From Polyangium sp. y55x31 (GTDB lineage: Bacteria > Myxococcota_A > Polyangia > Polyangiales > Polyangiaceae): a stretch of 64,000 nt of DNA. The translations under genes and the position numbers were made by a program. The stretch spans positions 1 to 64,000 of the forward strand of contig NZ_JARZHG010000023.1 of NCBI RefSeq assembly GCF_029946505.1, written 5' to 3'. This document shows, one piece after another, positions 52,770-62,501 of this stretch (within the stretch, counting starts at the first letter, position 1; each line of letters opens with the position of its first letter). Under the pieces are notes generated by a model that saw only the letters and a list, made by a program, of their open reading frames with translations, was not told the DNA's origin and did no database searches.

Positions 52770-54602
52770 ATGGCGGCGATGATGCGAAGTGCGCCGAGAG
52801 ATCGCGAAGCCCGACACGAGCACGCGCCGGCTTCCGGGGCACGCGCCGAGCTGACCAGGTTCACGCCGGAGGACGCGTCTCCGGAGCAGGTGATTTCGAG
52901 CGCGGAGCGGCTGCGCACGCTCATCGAGGCTTCACCCGATCCGATCTTCATGAAAGACGGCGAAGGCCGCTGGCTCGAAGTGAATCGCGCCGGCCTCGAG
53001 GTGTTCGGGCTCGAAGGCGTCGATTACCAGGGCAAAAGCGAGGCCGAGCTCTCCGCGTTCACGCCCTTCTATCGTGAAGCATTGCTCGTCTGCCCGGATA
53101 CCGACAGCGTCGCCTGGGACGCGGGCAAGCTCTCCCGCGTCGAGGAGAACGTCCCGCGGCCCGACGGGTCGATCCGGACGTACGACGTATACAAGGTTCC
53201 GCTCTTTTATCCGGACGGACGGCGCCGCGGCCTCGTCGTGCTCGGCCGCGACATCACGGACCGGCGGCGCGCCGAGGAAGAGCGCGATCGGCTCCTCGAA
53301 AAAGAGCAGGCCGCCCGCGCGGCCGCCGAGCGCGCCGAGCGAAGGAGCGCCTTCCTCGCCGAGACGACGCGTATCCTATCGGGCACGCTCGATTACGAGG
53401 ATACGGCGACGCGGCTCGCGCATCTTTGTGTCCCCTTCGCCGCCGATTGGTGCGCGGTGTGGACCGTCGACGGCCAGGGCGGCGTGCACCTCGGCGCCCT
53501 CGCGCACGTCGATCCGGCCCGCGAGGCCCTCGCCAAACCCGGCTCCATCCGCGTCGAGCCCGATCTGCCCGGCGGCGTCTCGCACGTCGTCCGCTTCGGC
53601 CAGCCGCTGCTCTGCCCCGCAGTCCCCGACACCACCGACGCGCGCCTCGCCGCGCTCGGGACGCGGGATCCGGCCTGCGAAGCTCTCGTCCGCGCGCTCG
53701 GCCTCTCCTCGTACGTCGCCGTGCCGCTCATCGCGCGCGGCCGCACGCTCGGCGCGATCACCCTCGCCCGCATGCCCGGCTCCTCGCCCGCCTGCGCGGC
53801 CGACCTCACGCTCGCCGAGGACCTCGGCCACCACGCGGCGCTCGCGCTCGCGAATGCGCGCCTCTACGAGGAGTCGCAGGAGGCCATCCGCGCGCGCGAC
53901 GAGTTCCTCTCGATCGCCTCGCACGAGCTACGCACGCCCTGCACGTCGCTCCGGCTCGGCATCGAGGCGCTCCTCCGGCATGCGCGCGCCGGCAAGCTCG
54001 ATCGAATGCCCGCGCCGCTGATCGAGCGCCTGCTCGAGACGAGCGACCGGCAAAGCAAGCACCTCTTGCACCTCATCGACCGGCTGCTCGACGTCTCGCG
54101 CCTCGAAGCCGGCCACCTCGATCTGGAGCTCGAAGAAGTGGATCTCGCGGCCCTCACGCGCGAGGCGGCCGGCGAGCTGCGCGAGGAGGTCGCGCGCACG
54201 GGCGGCTCGCTCGTCGTCGAGGCGGAGCGCCCGGTGCGCGGCATGTGGGATCGGGCGAGGCTGCGCCAGGTCGTGACGAACCTGCTCGGCAATGCGCTCA
54301 AGTACGGCGCCGGCAAGCCCGTCCGGGTGCGGGCCACGGGCGACGATACCCAGGCGTGGCTCTGCGTCGAGGATCGCGGAATCGGCATCCCCGAGGACCG
54401 GCAGGCCCACATCTTCGACCGATTCGAGCGCGCGGTCTCGTCCCGCCATTACGGCGGCCTCGGCCTCGGCCTTTACATCGTGCGGCAGATCGTCGAGGCC
54501 CACGGCGGCGCCATCTCGCTCGCGAGCCTGCCCGGCGAGGGCTCGACCTTCACCGTCACGCTCCCGAAGGCGCGCGCCGCCGTCGCCGCGCGCGCCTCCT
54601 GA
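52770..54602 (+). CDS. PAS-GAF sensor histidine kinase
   Basis: 610 residues, soluble. PAS at ~45-165 (LIEASPDPIFMKDGEGRWLEVNRAG, GRDITDRRRAE), a short coiled coil, GAF at ~190-375, dimerisation/H-box IASHELRTPCTSL with phospho-His 385, N-box WDRARLRQVVTNLLGNALKYG, G1 DRGIGIP, and G2 GGLGLGLYI. No receiver domain and no response regulator gene nearby, so it is an orphan kinase. Its N-box matches the broken remnant at 43340. Confidence 0.93.
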   Translation: MAAMMRSAPRDREARHEHAPASGARAELTRFTPEDASPEQVISSAERLRTLIEASPDPIFMKDGEGRWLEVNRAGLEVFGLEGVDYQGKSEAELSAFTPFYREALLVCPDTDSVAWDAGKLSRVEENVPRPDGSIRTYDVYKVPLFYPDGRRRGLVVLGRDITDRRRAEEERDRLLEKEQAARAAAERAERRSAFLAETTRILSGTLDYEDTATRLAHLCVPFAADWCAVWTVDGQGGVHLGALAHVDPAREALAKPGSIRVEPDLPGGVSHVVRFGQPLLCPAVPDTTDARLAALGTRDPACEALVRALGLSSYVAVPLIARGRTLGAITLARMPGSSPACAADLTLAEDLGHHAALALANARLYEESQEAIRARDEFLSIASHELRTPCTSLRLGIEALLRHARAGKLDRMPAPLIERLLETSDRQSKHLLHLIDRLLDVSRLEAGHLDLELEEVDLAALTREAAGELREEVARTGGSLVVEAERPVRGMWDRARLRQVVTNLLGNALKYGAGKPVRVRATGDDTQAWLCVEDRGIGIPEDRQAHIFDRFERAVSSRHYGGLGLGLYIVRQIVEAHGGAISLASLPGEGSTFTVTLPKARAAVAARAS

Positions 54603-54695
54603 CCGATTCCGTTCTTTCCGAACGAAAAAATGGTGCGAACGCGACCACTTTCTTGATCTTGTCGCCTTGTCCCGGGAGCGGTACATCCTCTCGAA

Positions 54696-57600
54696 ATGCG
54701 GCTTCTGGCGGGCGACCTGGTCGACGATAGGTTCGTGATCGAGCGTGTCGCAGGCTCCGGGGGCATGGCCACGGTCTACCGGGCGCTCGATCGACACACG
54801 GGCACGCGGGTCGCGCTCAAGCTGGTGCACGACGAGGGCGGCGAGATGGGGCGGCGCTTCGACCACGAAGCGCAGAGCCTCGCCGAGCTCCATCATCCCC
54901 ACGTGGTCCGGTACATCTCGCATGGATCCATGGGCCTCGGCAGGCGCTGGCTCGCCATGGAATGGCTCGAAGGCGAGGACCTCGCGGCGCGCCTCGCCCG
55001 CGGGCCCCTGTCGATCGAGGACACCCTCACGCTCGGCATACGCGTGGCGCGAGCGCTCGAAGTCGCGCACCTCCGCGGCGTCATCCACCGCGACATCAAG
55101 CCGAGCAACCTGCTCCTCCTCGGCTCCTCGGTCGAGGAGGTCCGATTGATCGATTTCGGCATCGCCCAGAGCGTGAGCACCTCGCGGCGCGTCACCGAGA
55201 CCGGGGCGGCGATCGGCACGCCGGGCTACATGGCCCCCGAGCAGGCGCGCGGGGATCGCGTCCGGGTCGACGGTCGCGCGGACCTGTTTTCACTCGGCGC
55301 CGTGCTCTTCGAGTGCGTGACGGGCAGGCCCGCGTTCGAGGGCAATCACGTGATGGCCTTGCTCGCGAGGCTGCTCTTCGAGGAGGCGCCGCGCCTCAGG
55401 GACCTCCGGCCCGAGGCGCCCCGCGCGCTCGACGAGCTCGTCGCGAGCCTGCTCGCCAAGGACCCGGACGAGAGGCCTCAGGACGCGGGCGCCGTGGCGC
55501 GCACCCTCGAATCGATGCACATGGGCCGCGCGACGCTCCGCCCGCCGCCCGGACGTGTGGATCTCGGGCACACCGAGAGGCGGCTCTTCTCCATCGTCGC
55601 GGCCCTGCCCCATGTGCCGGCGGCTGGTCCGTACGTCGAGACGGCGGAGCTCGTGAACATTCGCGTCACCGCGATCGAGCACGCCGTGAGCCCGTTCGGC
55701 GCGCATGCTTCGGCGCTCGCGAACGGCGCGCTCTTCGTCACCCTCTCCGGCGAGGGCAGCGCGAGCGACCTCGCCCTGCGCGCCGCGCGCGCCGCCCTGG
55801 CGCTCCGCCCCCTCTTGCCCCCGAGCGCGATCGCCCTCGTCACGGGCCTCGGCGAGGCCGATGGCAAAGCCCCGATCGGCAAGATCGCCGATCGCGCCGT
55901 CGTGCTCCTGAAGGACGGCGAGCGCCATCCGCACGGCTCGGTGCTCATGGACGAGGTCACCGCGGCGCTGCTCGACGGCCGCTTCGCCGTGGCCCTCGCT
56001 TCGGGTGATTTCGTCCTCGAAGGCGAACGCGAGGCGCCGGAGGACGCGCGCACGCTCCTCGGACGCCCGAGCCCTTACGTCGGCCGCGATCGGGAGCTTC
56101 GGATGGTCGAGGAGCTCGTGCACGCGAGCTTCGACGAGGGAAATGCGCGCGCCGTGCTCGTCGTCGGCGCGGCGGGCATGGGGAAATCGCGCCTGCGCCG
56201 CGAGCTCGAAATGCGCCTCGCCGCCGCCAGGCCGGACGCCGTCGTCGAGATTGGCCGGGGCGACCTCCTCGGGCGGGGCTCGCCCTTTTCGGTCATCGCC
56301 GCGGCATTGCTACGCACGGCCCGCATCACGTCCGGCGAGCCCTGCGCGGTGCGCCGCCAGAAGCTCGAAGACACGTTCGGCAAGCACCTCGCGCCCGATC
56401 GGCAACGGCACGTCCTCGAATTCCTCGGCGAGATGGTCGGCATTCCCTACCCCGACGATCAGAGCCCCAAGCTCCGGGCCGCGCGGCAAAACGCGGCGCT
56501 CATGGCCGATCGCATCCGCGAGGCGTACCTCGAGCTCCTCGCGGCCGAGCTCTCGGCGCGGCCGCGCCTCCTCGTGCTCGAAGACCTCCAATGGGGGGAT
56601 GCCGCCTCGATCAAGCTCGTCGACGCCGCGCTGCGCGCCCTTCCGCATCACCCTTTCGTGGTGCTCGCGCTCGCGCGGCCCGAGGTGCGGCAGAGCTTTC
56701 CGCGGCTGTGGGAGCAACGCGATCTGCAAGAGATTCGCCTCGGCGCGCTCCCGGGCCGCGCGGCCGCCGAGCTCGTGCGGCATTACGTGGGCGATCGCAT
56801 TTCTTCCGAGGAGATCGACCGCGTCGTCGCGCGGGCCGGCGGCAATGCGTTTTACCTGGAAGAGCTCGTGCGGGCCGTGGCCGAGGGCCGCGGCGGCGAG
56901 GTGCCCGAGACCGCGCTCGGCCTCGTGGAATCACGCCTCGCCGCGCTCGTCCCCGAAGAACGGCGCCTTTTGCGCGTCGCCAGCGTCTTCGGCGAGGCCT
57001 TCTGGACGGACGCCCTCGCCGCCGTCGCCGACGAGCCCGTCGAATCCGTCACCAACATGCTCGCCTCGCTCGAAGCGCGCGAGCTCGCGTTCCGCCGGAA
57101 ATCGAGCCGTTTTTCCGGGCGCACCGAGTACGCCTTCCGGCATTCCCTCATCCAGGAGGGATCGTATACGACGTTGACGGAGCGGGATCGCGCCCTCGCG
57201 CACGCGCGGGCCGGCGCGTGGCTCCTCTCGGCCGGGGAGAACGATCCGAAGGTCCTCGCCGAGCATTTCGGCCGCGCCGGCGACGCGAGCCGGGCCATCG
57301 TTTATTACGTGCGGGCGGCCGAGCAATCCCTCGCCGCGGGCGACAACGAGGCCGCCGTCTCGCTCGCCGACGCGGCGCTCGGCCTCGGCGCGACCGGCGC
57401 GGACGCGGCCGAGCTCCGGGCCATCCAGAGCGACGCCTGGACCTGGAGCTGTCAGTACGTCCGGGCGCACGAAGCGGCGCAGGTCGCGCTTTTCCTCGCC
57501 GAGCCCGGCAGCCTCAGCCATGCACGCGCGCTCGGCGGCGTCATCAGCAATGGCCTCATGCTCCGGCGCTTCGACGTCATCGGCGAGGCCCTCTCCGACC

Positions 57601-58562
57601 TCCTCCGCGTCGAGCCCGAGCCCGAGGCGATCCCCGCGCTCGCCTGGGCCTTCGCGATGGCCGTGAACACCCTGCTCCTCACGGGCCAGCGCGGCCCGGC
57701 CGAGCTTTACCTGCGCCGCATGGAGCACCTCTCGATCGGCCTCGCGGCGGAAAACCCTTCGGTCATGGCCTGGCTCGCCCATGCGCAGGGGTACTGGGCG
57801 CACCACGTCGAACAGGATCTCTGGAATGCGCTCGAGCTCCACCGCCTGAGCGTGACCGGCTTCCGCGAGGCCGGCGATCAGCGCTACTGGCCCAACGCCG
57901 AGATGCACGTCGGTTCGCTCCTCCTCGCGCTCGGCGCATTCGACGAAGCGAGCTCGATCGTCGAGCGCGCGCTCGCCGCGTCGCCCCCCGGCAGCCAGGC
58001 CACGTTGATGGGCCGATGCGTGCTCGCGTGGGTCGCCCTCGATCGGGGTGCGCTCGCGGAGGGCATTCGCCTGGGCGAGGCGGTGGCGAACGAGGCGGAC
58101 GCGCTCGACGAGGGCGTGATGGGCCTGCATGCGCGCCTATCGATCCTCGAAGCACGCGTCGCGGGCGGGGAGCTCGACGGCATCGAGGCCGCGCTCGACG
58201 CATATGAGCCTGCCGTGAAGGGCATGCCCGTCGCGGAGCTCTGGCACACGAACGTCCGCGCCGCGGCGCTCCTCGCCGCAGGGAGGGTCGTCGAGGCGCG
58301 GGGCCTCTGCGTGGAGGCGCTTTCGCGCGACGAGGCGCTCCAGGGAACGGATCATCGCCGGCGGGTCGCGCTCGGCGTCGTGCTGGCGCAGGCGCTCGAC
58401 GCGCTCGGGCGGCGGGACGAGGCCATTGCGGTGCTCCTCCGCATGCGACGAGAGACCGAGGCGCGGGCCGAGAGGATTGCCGATCGGGCGCTCCGGGACA
58501 GGTATCTCTTCCACGTGCCGGTACACGCGCGAATGTGGGCGCTTCTGAGCAAGTTTTCATGA
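54696..58562 (+). CDS. PknK-like Ser/Thr kinase with cyclase-like, AAA and TPR parts
   Basis: 1288 residues, soluble. Hanks kinase ~10-270: GSGGMATVY, VALKLVHDE, HRDIKPSN, DFG, MAPEQ. Residues ~300-450 follow the class III cyclase pattern (LRAARAALALRPLLP, GLGEADGKAPIGKIADRAVVL) but without the catalytic Asp residues. AAA/STAND at ~460-750 with Walker A GAAGMGKSR and LLVLEDLQWGD. The rest (~790-1288) is a long helical TPR-like array. Such proteins (PknK/SARP-like) are large signal integrators. The start lies 93 bases after the histidine kinase stop; a functional link is possible. Confidence 0.9.
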   Translation: MRLLAGDLVDDRFVIERVAGSGGMATVYRALDRHTGTRVALKLVHDEGGEMGRRFDHEAQSLAELHHPHVVRYISHGSMGLGRRWLAMEWLEGEDLAARLARGPLSIEDTLTLGIRVARALEVAHLRGVIHRDIKPSNLLLLGSSVEEVRLIDFGIAQSVSTSRRVTETGAAIGTPGYMAPEQARGDRVRVDGRADLFSLGAVLFECVTGRPAFEGNHVMALLARLLFEEAPRLRDLRPEAPRALDELVASLLAKDPDERPQDAGAVARTLESMHMGRATLRPPPGRVDLGHTERRLFSIVAALPHVPAAGPYVETAELVNIRVTAIEHAVSPFGAHASALANGALFVTLSGEGSASDLALRAARAALALRPLLPPSAIALVTGLGEADGKAPIGKIADRAVVLLKDGERHPHGSVLMDEVTAALLDGRFAVALASGDFVLEGEREAPEDARTLLGRPSPYVGRDRELRMVEELVHASFDEGNARAVLVVGAAGMGKSRLRRELEMRLAAARPDAVVEIGRGDLLGRGSPFSVIAAALLRTARITSGEPCAVRRQKLEDTFGKHLAPDRQRHVLEFLGEMVGIPYPDDQSPKLRAARQNAALMADRIREAYLELLAAELSARPRLLVLEDLQWGDAASIKLVDAALRALPHHPFVVLALARPEVRQSFPRLWEQRDLQEIRLGALPGRAAAELVRHYVGDRISSEEIDRVVARAGGNAFYLEELVRAVAEGRGGEVPETALGLVESRLAALVPEERRLLRVASVFGEAFWTDALAAVADEPVESVTNMLASLEARELAFRRKSSRFSGRTEYAFRHSLIQEGSYTTLTERDRALAHARAGAWLLSAGENDPKVLAEHFGRAGDASRAIVYYVRAAEQSLAAGDNEAAVSLADAALGLGATGADAAELRAIQSDAWTWSCQYVRAHEAAQVALFLAEPGSLSHARALGGVISNGLMLRRFDVIGEALSDLLRVEPEPEAIPALAWAFAMAVNTLLLTGQRGPAELYLRRMEHLSIGLAAENPSVMAWLAHAQGYWAHHVEQDLWNALELHRLSVTGFREAGDQRYWPNAEMHVGSLLLALGAFDEASSIVERALAASPPGSQATLMGRCVLAWVALDRGALAEGIRLGEAVANEADALDEGVMGLHARLSILEARVAGGELDGIEAALDAYEPAVKGMPVAELWHTNVRAAALLAAGRVVEARGLCVEALSRDEALQGTDHRRRVALGVVLAQALDALGRRDEAIAVLLRMRRETEARAERIADRALRDRYLFHVPVHARMWALLSKFS

Positions 58563-58620
58563 CTGCGCGGGTGTCGCGCACGCACACAACCCCATCACCA
58601 TCGAGAAAAAAGGAACCGCC

Positions 58621-59247
58621 ATGGGCACCACCTATACCCGACTCGACAAGAACAACGCCGCTGTCCTGCTCGTCGACCACCAGGCCGGATTGCTGTCGCT
58701 GGTCCGCGACTTCGATCCCGACAGGTTCAAGAACAACGTGCTCGCCTTGGCCGACCTCGCGAAGTACTTCAACCTCCCGACGATCCTGACCACCAGCTTC
58801 GAAGACGGCCCGAATGGTCCGCTCGTGCCCGAGCTGAAGCAGACGTTCCCCGATGCACCGTTCATTCCGCGTCCGGGGCAGATCAACGCCTGGGACAACG
58901 AGGACTTCGTCAAGGCGGTCAAGGCCACCGGAAAAAAGCAGCTCATCATCGCCGGCGTCGTCACCGAGGTCTGCGTGGCATTCCCGGCTCTTTCGGCCCT
59001 GGAGGAAGGTTATCAGGTGTTCGTCGTGACCGACGCCTCGGGCACGTTCAACGAGGTGACCCGTCACGCCGCGTGGAACCGCATGGCCGCGGCCGGCGCG
59101 CAGCTCATGAGCTGGTTCGGGGTCGCGTGCGAGCTCCACCGCGACTGGCGCAACGACGTGGAGGGCCTGGGAACGCTGTTCTCGAACCACATCCCGGACT
59201 ACCGGAATCTGATCACCTCCTACACCACGCTCAAACCGAGCAAGTAG
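58621..59247 (+). CDS. ycaC: YcaC-type isochorismatase-fold hydrolase
   Basis: 208 residues; ATG preceded by aaaagg. The catalytic Asp is in AVLLVDHQAGLL, the Lys in FVKAVKATGKKQL, and the Cys in GVVTEVCVAFPALSAL. Its sequence is close to end to end with Enterobacterial/Pseudomonas YcaC proteins (LPTILTTSFE, GQINAWDNEDFVKAVKATGKKQLIIAGVVTEVC). Neighbours show no related genes, and its composition is a little less GC-rich than flanking genes, which hints at horizontal transfer. The cysteine hydrolase's substrate is unknown. Confidence 0.9.
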   Translation: MGTTYTRLDKNNAAVLLVDHQAGLLSLVRDFDPDRFKNNVLALADLAKYFNLPTILTTSFEDGPNGPLVPELKQTFPDAPFIPRPGQINAWDNEDFVKAVKATGKKQLIIAGVVTEVCVAFPALSALEEGYQVFVVTDASGTFNEVTRHAAWNRMAAAGAQLMSWFGVACELHRDWRNDVEGLGTLFSNHIPDYRNLITSYTTLKPSK

Positions 59248-59350
59248 CACCGGCACGCGGACGCTCGCGCTGCGCTCTCTCGACGCGTCAGCTCAAAACG
59301 ACCATGGCTCCGCGCGGCGCCCTGGCTCCCCCGAAACCCCCCCGCGGCAT

Positions 59351-59377
59351 CGCCCCTGTGGCATGAACAGATCGCTC
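59351..59377. repeat. 27-bp dispersed element, copy B
   Basis: See the copy at 43288. It sits in the 302-base gap 59248-59549, which otherwise holds only GC-rich low-complexity sequence. Confidence 0.7.
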
Positions 59378-59536
59378 TGGTGCCGAGGAAGGCGCTCTGC
59401 CTGGCATGGGAAGCGTGCTCGCCGAGACGGCGCGCGGGGGCAGGAGAGGAGGAGGCGGCGGAGCGTGATGCTTCGGCTTCGAAGGAAGTGCGAGCCCTCC
59501 CCACGAATTGGGATTGCCCGACGCACGCACGAGCGA

Positions 59537-59546
59537 TTATACTGAA
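59537..59546 (+). promoter_or_regulatory. -10/RBS region of the MopE-like lipoprotein gene
   Basis: The string ttatact (about 59537-59543) resembles a -10, with a TTGCCC about 17 bases before it. An aagga ribosome-binding site follows immediately before the ATG at 59550, so the leader would be only a few bases. Confidence 0.3.
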
Positions 59547-59549
59547 GGA

Positions 59550-60524
59550 ATGCAACGTTCTTATGCTCTTCAGCTCGTCGCCGCCATTTTCGTGCTCGCC
59601 GCTGGCTGCGGACAGGACGCCGGATCAGGGGCCGGGGGCTCGGGCGCCGGCGCGAGCTCGACCGGCTCGGCGCAAGGTGGGTCTGGACAAGGCGGCGCCG
59701 GACAAGGCGGCAGCGAAAACGTGGGGGGAAGCTTCGCCGGAAGTGGCGGCTCGGGCGGCGGCTCGGGCGGCGGTGGTGCCGGCGGGCCGGAGGTCTGCGA
59801 CGGCATCGACAACGACAACGACGGGACGATCGACAACGTCGACGTGGGCAACGACGGCATCTGCGATTGCCTGCGCATCGCGACGCTCGGGCTGCCTGGC
59901 CAGTGGGGCAATGGGGACGTGTTCGCCCAGTGGCTCGACACCCGGAGCGACAATGGCGCCGTCTCCCTGAACGATCAGGTGCTCACGAAGGATCTGCTCG
60001 ACAAATACCAGGTCATCGTGGCGCAGAATTTGAGCGAGCTCGGCCGGGCGTACTCGGCCGAGGAGGTCACGGCCTTGAGCGATTGGGTCAAGGCCGGGGG
60101 CGGCTTCATGACGCTCATCGGTTATGGCGACCCCTCCGAGCGGACGAACGTGAATACCTTGCTGGCAGCCTTCGGCATGAGCTACGCCGCGCAGCAGATT
60201 CTACCGAAGAACGGGGGAGCGACGATCCCCGTCACGAACTGGGTGATGCATCCCGTGACGAACGGCGTGACGAGGGTCGGCGTCGACAACGGGTATCCTG
60301 TCGAGGGGACGGGACAGACGCTCGCCACGGAACAAGGGTACGACCTGCTCAAGGCCCAGGAAGTGGGCAGTGGTCACGTGCTCATGTGGGGCGACGAGTG
60401 GATCACGTACGATACGGAATGGACCGAGCACCCGGAATACCAGCTCGAGCTGTTCTGGCTGAATGCGATCAAGTGGCTGACGCCCGCGAAGAACTGTCAG
60501 GTGACCATTCCGACGCCGAAGTGA
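59550..60524 (+). CDS. Lipoprotein with Gly linker, MopE-type metal motif and DJ-1/GAT-like domain
   Basis: 324 residues. MQRSYALQLVAAIFVLAAGC is a signal peptide with lipobox; aagga precedes the ATG. A Gly/Ser/Ala linker (~25-75) leads to CDGIDNDNDGTIDNVDVGNDGICDC, the MopE-like calcium/metal-binding motif common in myxobacteria. The rest (~105-320) has the strand/loop order of ThuA/DUF4350-like class I glutamine-amidotransferase folds (DLLDKYQVIVAQNLSEL, LSDWVKAGGGFMTLIGYG, GHVLMWGDEW). The nucleophile Cys expected in active amidotransferases is not visible. Confidence 0.7.
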   Translation: MQRSYALQLVAAIFVLAAGCGQDAGSGAGGSGAGASSTGSAQGGSGQGGAGQGGSENVGGSFAGSGGSGGGSGGGGAGGPEVCDGIDNDNDGTIDNVDVGNDGICDCLRIATLGLPGQWGNGDVFAQWLDTRSDNGAVSLNDQVLTKDLLDKYQVIVAQNLSELGRAYSAEEVTALSDWVKAGGGFMTLIGYGDPSERTNVNTLLAAFGMSYAAQQILPKNGGATIPVTNWVMHPVTNGVTRVGVDNGYPVEGTGQTLATEQGYDLLKAQEVGSGHVLMWGDEWITYDTEWTEHPEYQLELFWLNAIKWLTPAKNCQVTIPTPK

Positions 60525-60646
60525 CGTCGGCCCCGCGGACGTTGCCGCGGCCGGCGCCCACGGGGCGCGGCCTCATCCTGGTGGTGCCAGTCCTAGGATG
60601 AATTCACGCTCTTTTGGGTCGGCCGCGGAGCCGCTATCCCTGGGCC

Positions 60647-61600
60647 ATGACGACGAACCAAAGGCCCTTGCATTCTGGTCACGGCGCGCAAACGACGGCG
60701 CGCGAGGTACTCGGCGACACCAGGCTCGACGGCGCCGTCGCCGTGGTCACAGGCGGGTACGCGGGCATCGGGCTCGAAACCACGCGCGCGCTCGCGGCCG
60801 CGGGCGCGACCGTGATCGTCCCGGCGAGGACGCCCGACAAGGCGCGCGCCGCGCTCGCGGCCATGGAGCGCGTGGAGATCGAGAGCCTCGATCTCGGGGA
60901 TCCGAGCTCGATCGACACGTTCGCCGCTCGCTTCGTGGCGTCGGGCCGCCCCCTTCACATGCTCGTGAACAATGCGGGCATCATGGCGACGCCGCTCGTG
61001 CGCGACGCGCGCGGGTTCGAGTCGCAGCTCGCGACGAACCACCTCGGCCACTTCCAGCTCACGGCGCGGCTGTGGCCCGCGCTGCGAAAGGCCGGGGGCG
61101 CGCGCGTGGTCTCGTTATCGTCCGGCGGACACGCGTATTCCGGGGTCGACTTCGAGGATCCACATTTCGAGCGACGTCCGTACGACAAATGGATCGCCTA
61201 CGGCCAGGCGAAGACGGCGAACGCCCTCTTCGCGCTCGCGCTCGACGCGCGCGGCGAGGCCCATCGTGTACGCGCGTTCTCGGTGCATCCGGGCGGCATC
61301 GTCACCGAGCTCATGCGATACATGTCCGACGAGGAGGCTCGCGCGGCCGTCGACAATTTCAACGCCGTTTCGAGATTGAAGACCGCGGAGCAAGGGGCGG
61401 CGACGAGCGTCTGGTGCGCGACGAGCAAGCAGCTCGACGGCATGGGCGGCGTCTATTGCGAGGACGTCGACATCGCCGAGGCGGTGCCCGCCGATTTCTC
61501 GGGGCGACGCGGCGTACGGCCGTGGGCGATGGCTCGGGACCTCGGCGAGCGGCTGTGGACGAAGAGCGAAGAATGGACCGGCGTGACGTTCACCGCGTGA
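60647..61600 (+). CDS. SDR-family oxidoreductase, retinol-dehydrogenase-like
   Basis: 317 residues; ATG at 60647 is preferred over an in-frame earlier start because the protein then aligns with the family. Motifs: GGYAGIGLETT, NNAGIM, LSSGGHAYSG (catalytic Ser), YGQAKTAN (Tyr-Lys) and FSVHPGGIVTELMRY. Substrate unknown. Its last 11 bases overlap the convergent XRE-type regulator, so the two are probably co-regulated by antisense transcription or by the regulator. Confidence 0.88.
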   Translation: MTTNQRPLHSGHGAQTTAREVLGDTRLDGAVAVVTGGYAGIGLETTRALAAAGATVIVPARTPDKARAALAAMERVEIESLDLGDPSSIDTFAARFVASGRPLHMLVNNAGIMATPLVRDARGFESQLATNHLGHFQLTARLWPALRKAGGARVVSLSSGGHAYSGVDFEDPHFERRPYDKWIAYGQAKTANALFALALDARGEAHRVRAFSVHPGGIVTELMRYMSDEEARAAVDNFNAVSRLKTAEQGAATSVWCATSKQLDGMGGVYCEDVDIAEAVPADFSGRRGVRPWAMARDLGERLWTKSEEWTGVTFTA

Positions 61601-62438
61601 CGCGCCGAAACAACTTCTGCGCGCGCGTGGAGCTCTCCCCGGGGCGTGGACAGTAGAGCGAGACGCGGAGCAAATGACCCTCGGGCTCCGCGTGCGTGAG
61701 CGTGACGTGCTCGAATTCGATCATGCCCACGTCCGGGTGGACGAACACCTTCAATCCTTCGGGGACCTCGCCCACGTCGTGCTCGCCCCAGAATCGGGCA
61801 AACTCGGGGCTCACGCGCGAGAGCTCCGCCGCGAGCGCGTCGAATTCGGTTCGATCGGCCGCGCGCGCAGCATCGAGGCGAAAGCCGGCCACGGCGCGCC
61901 GCGCATCCTTCTCCCAGCCTGGCATGCGCGCGCGCCGCTCGGGGTTCATGAACATCGACCACAATCCATTGCGCTGCTCGACGGGGAGGGCTCCGAGGTC
62001 TCCATACAGGACCACCGTCGGCCCGTTCCAGGCGAGGATGTCCCACCGGCTCGTCCAGACGAGCGCCGGATAGGGGTATGCATCGAGCACGTGCTGGAGC
62101 GCGCCGCTCACCGCATCGGGCGCGATCGCGGGGCGGGCCGCCGGTCGTCCGTGCGCGAGCTCGAAGAGGTGTGCGCGCTCCGTCGGCGTCAGGCGAAGCG
62201 CGAGCGCGAGGCGCTCGAGCAATGGCTCCGACACGTGAATGTCCCGCCCCTGTTCGAGCCAGGTGTACCAACTGACGCCCACATCTGCGAGACGCGCGAC
62301 CTCTTCGCGCCGCAATCCCGGCGTGCGCCGCCGCGCGCCCTCCGGCAACCCCACGTCCGCGGGGCGAAGGCGCGCGCGACGACTGCGGAGGAATTGCGCG
62401 AGCTCTGCGCGCCGTGACATGTGTGGCGTATCCGTCAC
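61590..62438 (-). CDS. XRE-family regulator with MmyB-like C-terminal domain
   Basis: 282 residues from GTG; an ATG at 62420 is the alternative. HTH at ~10-75 (LAQFLRSRRARLRPADVGLP, TPGLRREEVARLADVGVSWYTWLEQGR). The ~170-residue C-terminal domain (YPALVWTSRWDILAWNGPTVVLYGDL, RNGLWSMFMNPERR, FDALAAELSRVSPEFARFWGEHDV) is the MmyB-like ligand domain. In many bacteria this class sits next to an SDR gene, as here, and represses it. Confidence 0.9.
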   Translation of the reverse strand: MTDTPHMSRRAELAQFLRSRRARLRPADVGLPEGARRRTPGLRREEVARLADVGVSWYTWLEQGRDIHVSEPLLERLALALRLTPTERAHLFELAHGRPAARPAIAPDAVSGALQHVLDAYPYPALVWTSRWDILAWNGPTVVLYGDLGALPVEQRNGLWSMFMNPERRARMPGWEKDARRAVAGFRLDAARAADRTEFDALAAELSRVSPEFARFWGEHDVGEVPEGLKVFVHPDVGMIEFEHVTLTHAEPEGHLLRVSLYCPRPGESSTRAQKLFRRVTR

Positions 62439-62501
62439 GAGGCGATAGGTTACGCGATCGGGGGGTCGTCTTCCAGATCCTCGGCGCGACTGTCCCTTCC
62501 T

